Source: Methanomassiliicoccales archaeon (GTDB lineage: Archaea; Thermoplasmatota; Thermoplasmata; Methanomassiliicoccales; Methanomethylophilaceae). Taken from it: 14,726 nt of DNA. This document shows, piece after piece, positions 7,647-13,665 of this stretch. Both the position numbers and the translations under genes were made by a program. The DNA lies in the NCBI GenBank assembly GCA_900767505.1, contig CAAFZG010000090.1, positions 1-14,726 on the forward strand. Reading direction: 5' to 3'. The notes beneath the pieces were generated by a model. That model ran no database searches. It was given only the letters and a program-made list of their open reading frames with translations, and was not told the DNA's origin. How positions within the stretch are numbered: the first letter of the stretch is position 1; each line of letters begins with the position of its first letter.

Positions 7647-8451
7647 AGATGCCGATCCACTCGTTCCTGACGATCCTCTTGAGCGCGGATATCGCGGACA
7701 TCGCGGCAAGGTAGGATGTCTTGGGGTTGTCGGGAGACGGGACGTTGTATGTGTGGCAGACCATCTCTCCGAACTCGCCCTTGAGCTTCAGCTCGTGCGA
7801 GTTGGTGTGCGTGGCGGGATCCAGGACGACTGTGACCTTGGTCTTGTCGAATCCCACTCCCAGGAGCGCCACTGTCGCCGCGACGTTGACGTTCTTGGGG
7901 AACAGCTGAACAGCTTCCCTTGCGGGACCGGAGAATATGACTGTGGGCTCCTTGACCTCGTCCACGATTATGCCGCGGTCGATCAGGAATGCGACACCCT
8001 CGAGACTCTTGGGGCCTTTGGTCGTTATGAGTTCGACATCATCGAGCTTCCCGACCGCGGAGGACCTCAGACCGTCGGTTCCGCAGACGGCTCCGGACGG
8101 AATGAAGATCTTCGCCTCGGACTGCTTGGCCTTCTCCCTGATGGCCTCCCTGAAGGAATCGTCCACGAGGGCCCCGACGGACATGATCATGATGTCCACT
8201 CCCCTGGCGACGACCTTGGGGACTATGGCCGTGGCGGCCTTCTGGGATGCAGACTCTATCACCAGGTCGCAGTGATACAGCTCCTCCTCCACATCGTTGA
8301 TAACGATGGCTTTCTTCAACCGTGCGGCGAGTTCCTCGGCAAGCTTCGGAACCTCGTCTATGAGGTAGATTCTCTTCACCTCGGCCATCTCATCTGCGGC
8401 CATGGCCAACTTCGAGCCGATGGACCCGCAACCTACAATCGTTATGCGCAT
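7645..8451 (-). CDS. nadX: L-aspartate dehydrogenase (NAD de novo synthesis)
   Basis: A 268-residue cytoplasmic NAD(P)-dependent dehydrogenase that oxidises L-aspartate to iminoaspartate, the substrate of quinolinate synthase NadA; in many archaea it replaces the oxidase NadB. The Rossmann motif GCGSIG is at residues 7-12, followed by the family blocks SVGALVD, IPSGAVCGTDGL, PKNVNVAATVAL and DPATHTNSHELKLKGEFGE, with the likely catalytic His in NSHEL (H219). Length is normal. The start at 8451 is supported by a TATA box 28 bp upstream and gives an immediate Rossmann strand (MRITIVG). Transcribed alone and convergent with the ABC operon. nadA and nadC are not in the window. Confidence 0.92.
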   Translation of the reverse strand: MRITIVGCGSIGSKLAMAADEMAEVKRIYLIDEVPKLAEELAARLKKAIVINDVEEELYHCDLVIESASQKAATAIVPKVVARGVDIMIMSVGALVDDSFREAIREKAKQSEAKIFIPSGAVCGTDGLRSSAVGKLDDVELITTKGPKSLEGVAFLIDRGIIVDEVKEPTVIFSGPAREAVQLFPKNVNVAATVALLGVGFDKTKVTVVLDPATHTNSHELKLKGEFGEMVCHTYNVPSPDNPKTSYLAAMSAISALKRIVRNEWIGI

Positions 8452-8475
8452 GGATGGCCGTATAAGTACTGATTC

Positions 8476-8483
8476 TTATAATG
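8476..8483 (-). promoter_or_regulatory. TATA box of the aspartate dehydrogenase gene
   Basis: On the minus strand this reads CATTATAA, centred about 28 bp before the ATG at 8451, predicting a leaderless mRNA. A second TATA-like string at 8461-8468 is only about 13 bp from the ATG and is too close to act. Positions 8484-8575 show no other recognisable element. Confidence 0.55.
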
Positions 8484-8575
8484 TTGCCAAGAATCGAATG
8501 ATTTTTCGTGTAATCGGAACGAAATCCGCAGATTCGCTACGATTATCAATCAAACCGCTGTGGAATCCGTAGGAA

Positions 8576-9214
8576 TCATCTCAGACCGTCCCATTCGGCC
8601 ATGAACTCGTCCAGGAAACCCGCCATGTATCTGTGACGCTCCTCGGCCATCCTCTTCGCGGTGTCCGTGTTCATCAGGTCCTTCAGAAGCAGCAGCTTCT
8701 CGTAGAAGTGGTTGATGCTCGTCCCGCGGTTTTCCGCATATGCACGGCCGTCCATCCCCGTCTTCGGAGGCTCCCTGGGGATATGCATGTCGCGCCCCCT
8801 GCTCCCTCCGTATGCGAAGGCCCTCGCGATGCCTATCGCCCCGATGGCATCCATCCTGTCCGCGTCCTGGACGATCTTTCCCTCCAATGTCTCCGGGACC
8901 ACCGTGTCCGACCCTTTGAAGGATATCTGGCTGATTATCCGAACCACGGCATCGGCAACATCGTCGGGGATCCCCTCGGACGACATGAACCTGCGTGCGT
9001 TGGCATATCCCGTGTCCCCGAACAGCTTCCTGTCATCGGCATCGTGCAGCAATGCGGCGAGCCTCACGATGTCCGTGTCCCCGCCCTCCGATCCGCAGAT
9101 GGTCACCGCGGTGTCGTGCACCCTGACGGTGTGCCAAATGTCGTGACCGCTGCTGTCACCCTCGAAAAGCTCCTCCACAAACCTGCGGGCATCGATGAAC
9201 ACGGATTCTTCCAT
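8576..9214 (-). CDS. HD-domain metal-dependent phosphohydrolase
   Basis: A 212-residue protein of the HD superfamily, resembling the YedJ/YpgQ-type hydrolases. Metal-binding residues, numbered from the chosen start, are H28 (GHDIWHTVRV), H57-D58 (ALLHDADD) and the acidic group at 117-122 (QDADRMD), followed by the family-typical AIGAIGIARAFAYGG. Members hydrolyse phosphate esters, often of nucleotides; the substrate here is unknown. The frame is open to 9289. I chose MEESVFIDARRF at 9214 because it fits the family's N-terminus and lies about 26 bp from a TATA-like TATGATATC; a Met at 9244 is the main alternative, while 9289 would overlap archease and sit upstream of the promoter element. Divergent from archease. 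Confidence 0.85.
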   Translation of the reverse strand: MEESVFIDARRFVEELFEGDSSGHDIWHTVRVHDTAVTICGSEGGDTDIVRLAALLHDADDRKLFGDTGYANARRFMSSEGIPDDVADAVVRIISQISFKGSDTVVPETLEGKIVQDADRMDAIGAIGIARAFAYGGSRGRDMHIPREPPKTGMDGRAYAENRGTSINHFYEKLLLLKDLMNTDTAKRMAEERHRYMAGFLDEFMAEWDGLR

Positions 9215-9255
9215 GGCCCGGGAGATGTCGTATCCTGATATCATACCGACGGACC

Positions 9256-9264
9256 GATAAAATA
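9256..9264. promoter_or_regulatory. Shared AT-rich promoter element between the HD gene and archease
   Basis: GATAAAATA on the plus strand is centred about 28 bp before the archease ATG at 9288, right for a leaderless transcript. On the minus strand the same bases read TATTTTATC and could serve the HD gene with a leader of about 20 bases. It is the most AT-rich patch in the 73-bp spacer. A second minus-strand candidate is at 9237-9245. Confidence 0.45.
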
Positions 9265-9287
9265 CTGCCATGACATCGGACGTCACC

Positions 9288-9695
9288 ATGGAGCGCTACA
9301 TACTGGTCGACCACACCGCGGACATGATGGTGAGGGCATTCGGGAACACGCTGGAGGAATGCTTCGCCAATGCGGCCTATGCGCTCTTCGACCAGACGGT
9401 CGACCTGTCCGGTATCGGGACGTCCGAGTCCCGCGATATCCGCGTCAGCGGCATAGATGACGAGGACAGACTGTACTCGTTCCTGTCCGAGATGCTTTTC
9501 ATAGAGGACTGCGACAACCTCATCCTGAAGGAGTTCGAGGTCTCCTTCGACGGCGACGACGTGGTCTGCCACGCGTGCGGCGAAACACTCGACAGGAGCA
9601 GGCACCGCGTACGCTCCGAAGTGAAGGCCGTCACATACCACATGATGGAGATCGACCGCGACACCCCCTCCGTGACCGTGCTTTTCGACGTGTGA
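9288..9695 (+). CDS. Archease, cofactor protein of the RtcB RNA ligase
   Basis: A 135-residue archease. The family assists the RtcB tRNA-splicing ligase through multiple turnovers and was also described as a partner of a tRNA methyltransferase. The start MERYILVDHTAD carries the hallmark DHTAD (residues 8-12), whose Asp residues bind metal. The C-terminus VTYHMMEIDRDTPSVTVLFDV ends in the conserved FD, also part of the metal site. An upstream in-frame ATG at 9270 would add six residues but lies inside the expected promoter-to-start spacing, and the family begins just before the DHTAD strand. rtcB is not in the window. The next gene starts 42 bases later with its own TATA-like element. Confidence 0.92.
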   Translation: MERYILVDHTADMMVRAFGNTLEECFANAAYALFDQTVDLSGIGTSESRDIRVSGIDDEDRLYSFLSEMLFIEDCDNLILKEFEVSFDGDDVVCHACGETLDRSRHRVRSEVKAVTYHMMEIDRDTPSVTVLFDV

Positions 9696-9709
9696 CGGAC
9701 AGATATCCC

Positions 9710-9717
9710 AATTAAGG
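9710..9717 (+). promoter_or_regulatory. TATA-like box before the formyltransferase-like gene
   Basis: AATTAAGG is centred 25 bp before the ATG at 9738. The overlapping AAGGAG (9714-9719) looks like an SD but sits 18 bases from the ATG, too far to act, so a leaderless start is more likely. Weak match to the archaeal consensus. Confidence 0.4.
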
Positions 9718-9737
9718 AGAAACGCATTCGACCACCC

Positions 9738-10559
9738 ATGCTCAGACTAGGCTGGTTCTCCACCGGAAGAGGCCCCGGATCGCGCAATCTCCTGAAAGCC
9801 GTGATGGATCAGAAGGAACTTGGGAAACTGGACATCGACATAGCGTTCGTCTTCTGCAACTGGGACAACGACGAGGACGACAACCCCAAGAGGGAGCAGC
9901 GCGAGATCTTCTTCGACATGGTCAGAGGATACGGCATCCCCCTGGTCACGCTGTCCTGGAAGAAGTTCATGCCGGAACTCTGGGCGGAGGATCAGACCGC
10001 GTGGAGGAACGAGTACGGGAAGGAGCTCAGGAGGCTCACCTCCGGATACGACGCGGACCTCGGGATCCTTGCCGGGTACATGCTTTGGATGGATGACGAG
10101 ACCTGCAGGGAGTACGACATGCTCAACCTCCATCCCGCGCTCCCCGACGGACCGAAGGGGACCTGGCAGGAGGTCATCTGGCAGCTCATATCCGAGAAAG
10201 CGGAACGCCAGGGCGCCATGATGCACATCTGCACCGAGGAATGGGACCGCGGAGCCGCCATCACATACTGCGGATTCCCGATAAGGGGCGGAGAATACGA
10301 CAGACTGTGGGCCGACATGGACAGAAAGCTCGAGACCAAGACGCTGGAGCAGATCAAAGCGGAAGAAGGACAGAACGAACCCCTCTTCAAGAAGATCCGC
10401 GAGGACGGCGCCAAACGCGAGCTCCCCCTGATCGTGTCGACCATATCCGCGTTCTGCGAAGGGAAGGTCAGGATAGAGGACAAGAAGCTCTTCGCCGGAG
10501 ACAGTCAGCTTCCCGGCCCGTACGACCTGTCCGAGAAAGTCGATGCGCTTCTGGAGTGA
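9738..10559 (+). CDS. Formyltransferase-fold enzyme (PurN/Fmt-like), substrate unknown
   Basis: A 273-residue protein with the formyl_trans_N fold seen in GAR transformylase PurN and Met-tRNA formyltransferase. The start region FSTGRGPGSRNLLKAV matches the PurN phosphate-binding loop. The catalytic triad of the fold is intact: N130 and H132 in NLHPALP, and D170 in EEWDRGAAITY. It differs from PurN (about 200 residues) by an acidic insert near 41-53 and an extra helical C-terminal region (about 190-273). It lacks the separate C-terminal domain of Fmt, and archaea do not formylate initiator tRNA. The HAD-like gene starts five bases after its stop, so the two are almost certainly co-transcribed. 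A role in purine synthesis is possible; a different formyl or related one-carbon transfer is equally open. Cytoplasmic. Confidence 0.75.
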   Translation: MLRLGWFSTGRGPGSRNLLKAVMDQKELGKLDIDIAFVFCNWDNDEDDNPKREQREIFFDMVRGYGIPLVTLSWKKFMPELWAEDQTAWRNEYGKELRRLTSGYDADLGILAGYMLWMDDETCREYDMLNLHPALPDGPKGTWQEVIWQLISEKAERQGAMMHICTEEWDRGAAITYCGFPIRGGEYDRLWADMDRKLETKTLEQIKAEEGQNEPLFKKIREDGAKRELPLIVSTISAFCEGKVRIEDKKLFAGDSQLPGPYDLSEKVDALLE

Positions 10560-10564
10560 CCGAT

Positions 10565-11674
10565 ATGTCCGGAGATTTCGATCCCGTAGAGGAGCTGGGG
10601 CTGTTCCCCGACAGGATATTCGTCTGCAACTGCCACGGGTTCCTGACCGAGAACGACTATCTGCGCGACCTGTGCGCCAGATTCATCCGCAACGGGGCCC
10701 ACTTCTACGATGTTCTGAAAAGATACGACGATCTGACTGCATACGTCCTCGGAAGGGAGGAGGCCAGCGCAGGCGACGTCGCCAAATGGGTCGTGCCCTT
10801 CCTGAAGGCCAACGGCGCCACTGATTTCCTCGTGGAGAAGTTCGGACGCGAGGACGGGCGCATGATGCCCGGGGCGAAGGAGGCCATCGGATACATCAGC
10901 AGCCTCCTGCCGAGCTTCATGACCACTTCTATCTACGAACACGGGACGATAGGCATAATGGAATCGCTGGGCAACCCCGTGCTGGATGTGGGATGCACGC
11001 AGATGTCCCTGGACGACCAGGAGTTCGGAAGACCGGATTCCCGCAGGATCAGGGAGATGACCGAGAGGATCACCGCTCTGAAGGTCCCGAAGGTGGAATA
11101 CGCCCTGAACGTTCCGATGGAGATCGACGAGGGCGACGTGAAGATCATACGCACCCTGGACGACATCCTGAAGAACGAGATCCCCGAGACCAAGGGCATG
11201 TCCCTGATGGAATCGGTCACCGCGATGACCTCGCACAAGAAGGCGTACAGGCTCCTGGACATCAGGCGCCAGACCAACATCGACCTGGACTGCACCATGT
11301 ACATCGGCGGAGACGACACCGACTACCAGGCGATGGACCTGGTCAGGGACAGCGGCGGCCTCTCGGTGGCGTTCAACGGAACGAACTTCGCCGTGAGAGG
11401 ATGCAACATAGCAATCATGTCCCACGACTCCACCGTCGGCGCGATGTTCGTCGAGCAGTTCTACGACCGCGGAATAGAATCCGCTCTGGAGCTTGCCAAC
11501 AACTGGGACCGCAAGTACATCAAGAACTTCGATTTCCCCGACGAGAACCTCGTCGCCAGGATGCTGGAGACGCATCCCCGCAAACTTCCCGAGGTCCATG
11601 TCGTGGACAGGCACAACGTCGACGAGATCGCCGAGAAGAGCGCAACCTACAGGAAGAAGACATTGAAGAACTGA
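10565..11674 (+). CDS. Archaeal HAD-like protein (EhaR/COG4030 type) with altered nucleophile motif
   Basis: A 369-residue protein that looks like the archaeal HAD-like family I recall as COG4030, which includes the hydrogenase-associated protein EhaR; the assignment is from memory of motifs. Motif I, normally D-x-D/E-G followed by T, reads N22-C23-H24-G25-F26-L27-T28, so the nucleophilic Asp and the second acid are both replaced. The late acidic motif is intact as GGDDTDYQAM (G248-M257), followed by the family-like GGLSVAFNGTNFA. The protein may therefore be a non-phosphatase: a binding, regulatory or differently reacting HAD fold. The start (MSGDFDPVEELG) has GGAG eight bases upstream, overlapping the end of the preceding gene. 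Co-transcribed with the formyltransferase-like gene. No hydrogenase genes are nearby. Confidence 0.7.
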   Translation: MSGDFDPVEELGLFPDRIFVCNCHGFLTENDYLRDLCARFIRNGAHFYDVLKRYDDLTAYVLGREEASAGDVAKWVVPFLKANGATDFLVEKFGREDGRMMPGAKEAIGYISSLLPSFMTTSIYEHGTIGIMESLGNPVLDVGCTQMSLDDQEFGRPDSRRIREMTERITALKVPKVEYALNVPMEIDEGDVKIIRTLDDILKNEIPETKGMSLMESVTAMTSHKKAYRLLDIRRQTNIDLDCTMYIGGDDTDYQAMDLVRDSGGLSVAFNGTNFAVRGCNIAIMSHDSTVGAMFVEQFYDRGIESALELANNWDRKYIKNFDFPDENLVARMLETHPRKLPEVHVVDRHNVDEIAEKSATYRKKTLKN

Positions 11675-11750
11675 TGGTGCTCTGGTCGGGATTCGAACCC
11701 GAGTGTCGGCCTCGAAAGGGCCGAATGATTGGCCGCTACACTACCAGAGC
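11675..11750 (-). tRNA. tRNA-Glu (anticodon UUC), CCA encoded
   Basis: Read on the minus strand, GCTCTGG (5' acceptor) pairs with CCAGAGC, followed by discriminator A and an encoded CCA (11675-11677). The anticodon stem CGGCC/GGCCG encloses loop CTTTCGA, giving anticodon TTC at 11714-11716. The T arm TCGGG/CCCGA holds TTCGAAT. No intron. The mature 3' end abuts the stop codon of the convergent HAD-like gene with no spacer base. Glu identity follows from the anticodon and the archaeal tRNA-Glu-like D arm. Confidence 0.96.
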
Positions 11751-11773
11751 GCAATAGGGGCCATCACACACCT

Positions 11774-11782
11774 GTTTATAAG
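11774..11782 (-). promoter_or_regulatory. TATA box of tRNA-Glu
   Basis: On the minus strand this reads CTTATAAAC, centred about 29 bp before the first tRNA base, predicting a transcript with a very short 5' leader. It is the best TATA match in the 11751-11963 gap. Confidence 0.6.
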
Positions 11783-11850
11783 GATTATTGAAGGTCCCGT
11801 AAGTTCGGCCGCCGGAAAACGTCGGAAATATGGCGGCTTGCGTCCGCAGT

Positions 11851-11869
11851 CACGGATTTTTCATCTGTG
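11851..11869 (+). other. Weak hairpin with T5 loop in the tRNA-Glu/aIF1A gap
   Basis: CACGGAT (11851-11857) can pair with ATCTGTG (11863-11869) with one G-T wobble, and the loop contains a run of T. It could end plus-strand read-through from the HAD-like gene past the tRNA locus. CACGGAT recurs at 11874-11880. Nothing else recognisable lies between the two promoters of this gap. Confidence 0.25.
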
Positions 11870-11917
11870 TCCCCACGGATATCGGACAAATCGCCCGTAT
11901 CCTATACTTCAGGTAGG

Positions 11918-11940
11918 GATAAATAAAGGGGACTTTTATG
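11918..11940 (+). promoter_or_regulatory. Promoter of the aIF1A-RIO1-KH-Pus10 operon
   Basis: GATAAATAAA (11918-11927) is the strongest TATA match and would give a leader of about 15 bases that includes a weak SD-like GTGAG before the ATG at 11964. A second candidate, TTTTATG (11934-11940), is 26 bp from the ATG and would give a leaderless mRNA. Either or both may be used. Confidence 0.5.
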
Positions 11941-11963
11941 GGAACTTATTGGACGTGAGATAA

Positions 11964-12293
11964 ATGGCTGACAATGCACCGCTTGAAAGCCCGGATGAGG
12001 ACGTAACACGTGTACGTCTGCCCAATATCAAGGAAGCTGAGATGTTCGGCATTGCGGACCAGCTGCTCGGCGCCTCCAAGATCAAGGTAATGTGCGAAGA
12101 CGGGGTGTCCCGTGTCGGACGTATTCCGGGCAAGATAAAGAAGAGAATGTGGATAAGGGAAGGGGACCTGCTGATCATATCGGTATGGGACTTCCAGCCC
12201 GACAAATGTGACGTGAAGTTCAGGTACACCAAGACCCAGGCCATCAACCTCAGCAAGAGGGGCAAGGTCCCGAAGAACCTGGACATATTCTGA
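11964..12293 (+). CDS. Translation initiation factor aIF1A
   Basis: A 109-residue archaeal/eukaryotic-type initiation factor 1A, orthologue of bacterial IF1. It binds the A site of the small ribosomal subunit and promotes initiator tRNA and mRNA binding. After an acidic N-terminal tail (about 1-15) comes the S1-type OB fold with family blocks RVRLPN, QLLGASKIKVMCEDGVSRVGRIPGKIKKRMWIREGDL and WDFQPDKCDVKFRYTKTQ, then a basic C-terminus. Length is typical. First gene of a plus-strand operon with RIO1, the KH protein and Pus10; the RIO1 gene begins 16 bases after its stop. Confidence 0.96.
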   Translation: MADNAPLESPDEDVTRVRLPNIKEAEMFGIADQLLGASKIKVMCEDGVSRVGRIPGKIKKRMWIREGDLLIISVWDFQPDKCDVKFRYTKTQAINLSKRGKVPKNLDIF

Positions 12294-12309
12294 TCAGGGG
12301 TGGATCCGC

Positions 12310-13110
12310 ATGACCTCCTATGAGGAGGCGTACGCATACCTCGAGAGGCATGTGGACGCCCTTAAGACCAACCGCACCGGCGACGAAAGGCAGACCGATG
12401 CGGAGGTCTTCGACAAAAAGACCCTCCTGACGATATACGACATGATGACGTCCGGTTACATCGACCAGATCCATTATCCTATATCGACAGGCAAGGAAGG
12501 CAACGTTTTCTACGCAACTGACGAGGACGGCGAGGCCGCCGCCCTCAAGATCTTCCGCACGTCGACGTCGACGTTCAAGAGAGTGGCGAAATACGTCGAA
12601 GGCGACCCCAGATTCAAGGGTGTCACCGGAAGCAGATGGAAGATGATCTACGCATGGGTCAACAAGGAGTTCCGCAACCTCGTGAGATACAGCGAGGCCG
12701 GGATACCCGTGCCCGAACCGATCACCTTCTCCCAGAACTGCCTGCTCATGGAGTACATCGGCGACGAGAGCGGACCCGCCCCGCAGCTCAGGGACGTGGT
12801 CATGGACGACCCCACGGACATGTACGACGAGGTCGTGTCGTTCATAATAGACGGATGGAAGGACGCCCACCTGGTCCACGGCGACCTCAGCGAGTACAAC
12901 ATACTCGTGCAGGACGGACAGCCCATCATGATCGATGTCGGTCAGGCCATGACGGCCGACCACTACAATTCCAAGGAGCTGCTGGAAAGGGACATCAGGA
13001 ACATCAACTCGTTCTTCAGGAAGCGCGACGCCGACATCATAGATGACAAGGTCATCTTCGAGGAAGCGGTCAACGGCAAGGATGAGGACGAAGAGGAGGA
13101 TGAGGAATGA
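12310..13110 (+). CDS. rio1: RIO1-type serine protein kinase/ATPase
   Basis: A 266-residue atypical protein kinase of the RIO1 family, which acts in late maturation of the small ribosomal subunit. The ATP loop STGKEGNV is at 59-66, the nucleotide Lys at K80 (AALKIFR) with the RIO flexible-loop region after it, the catalytic loop HGDLSEYN at 190-197 (D192, N197) and the metal Asp at D209 (MIDVGQA). The last ten or so residues are almost all Asp/Glu. The chosen start follows an SD-like GGGGTGGA at 12297-12304, six bases before the ATG. The stop overlaps the KH gene start by four bases (ATGA). The pairing with a Dim2-like protein mirrors eukaryotic 40S maturation, where Rio1 and Dim2/Pno1 act on the same pre-40S particle. 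Confidence 0.95.
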   Translation: MTSYEEAYAYLERHVDALKTNRTGDERQTDAEVFDKKTLLTIYDMMTSGYIDQIHYPISTGKEGNVFYATDEDGEAAALKIFRTSTSTFKRVAKYVEGDPRFKGVTGSRWKMIYAWVNKEFRNLVRYSEAGIPVPEPITFSQNCLLMEYIGDESGPAPQLRDVVMDDPTDMYDEVVSFIIDGWKDAHLVHGDLSEYNILVQDGQPIMIDVGQAMTADHYNSKELLERDIRNINSFFRKRDADIIDDKVIFEEAVNGKDEDEEEDEE

Positions 13111-13655
13111 GATCAATCAGGGTTCCCGGCGACAGGGTCGGGACTCTCATCGGAAAGAGCGGAGAGACCAAGAAGGTCCTCCAGAACATATCGGGAATAA
13201 AACTAGATATCGACACCGAGGAGGGAGAGGTGATCATCCATGACGATGTGGAGCTCGAAGACCCCATCATGGCCCTCAAACTCATAGATGTCATAAAGGC
13301 CGTCGGCAGGGGATTCAACCCCGATAAGGCTATGAGGCTGTTCGAGGACGACGAGTACCTGGAGGTCGTGGACCTCAAGGAGTTCGTCGGAGAGAGGAAC
13401 AACCAGGTCACGAGGATAAGGGGCAGGCTCATAGGGAAGGACGGCAAGACCCGCAGGATCATCGAGGAGCTCACCGGCTGCGACATGGTCATCTACGGCA
13501 ACACCGTGTCCCTGATAGGCAACTCGATCAGCCTGCCTGTGGCCAAGCATGCGGTGGAACTGATCCTCCAGGGAAGCGAGCACGCGACAGTGTACCACTA
13601 TCTGGAATCCCAGCGCCCGAGGCTCAGGATCGCTGAGATGGGATTCGACCTCTGA
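13107..13655 (+). CDS. KH-domain RNA-binding protein, Dim2/Pno1-like ribosome assembly factor
   Basis: A 182-residue protein with two KH domains, showing GxxG loops at G16-G19 (LIGKSGETKK) and G110-G113 (LIGKDGKTRR). This two-KH layout and length match archaeal Dim2/Pno1 (Krr1-type) proteins, which bind the 3' end region of small-subunit rRNA and in archaea also contact aIF2alpha. The start is fixed by the four-base overlap with RIO1; the stop precedes Pus10 by ten bases. Context supports a role in 30S maturation. It is cytoplasmic and has no other domain. Confidence 0.93.
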   Translation: MRSIRVPGDRVGTLIGKSGETKKVLQNISGIKLDIDTEEGEVIIHDDVELEDPIMALKLIDVIKAVGRGFNPDKAMRLFEDDEYLEVVDLKEFVGERNNQVTRIRGRLIGKDGKTRRIIEELTGCDMVIYGNTVSLIGNSISLPVAKHAVELILQGSEHATVYHYLESQRPRLRIAEMGFDL

Positions 13656-13665
13656 GGGATCCGAA

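Noticed and set aside
10241..11674. N-terminally extended HAD-like protein of 477 residues
   Set aside because: The extension is an out-of-frame reading of the formyltransferase-like gene. MSGDFDPVEELG at 10565 with GGAG upstream is the credible start, so a fusion protein is not supported.
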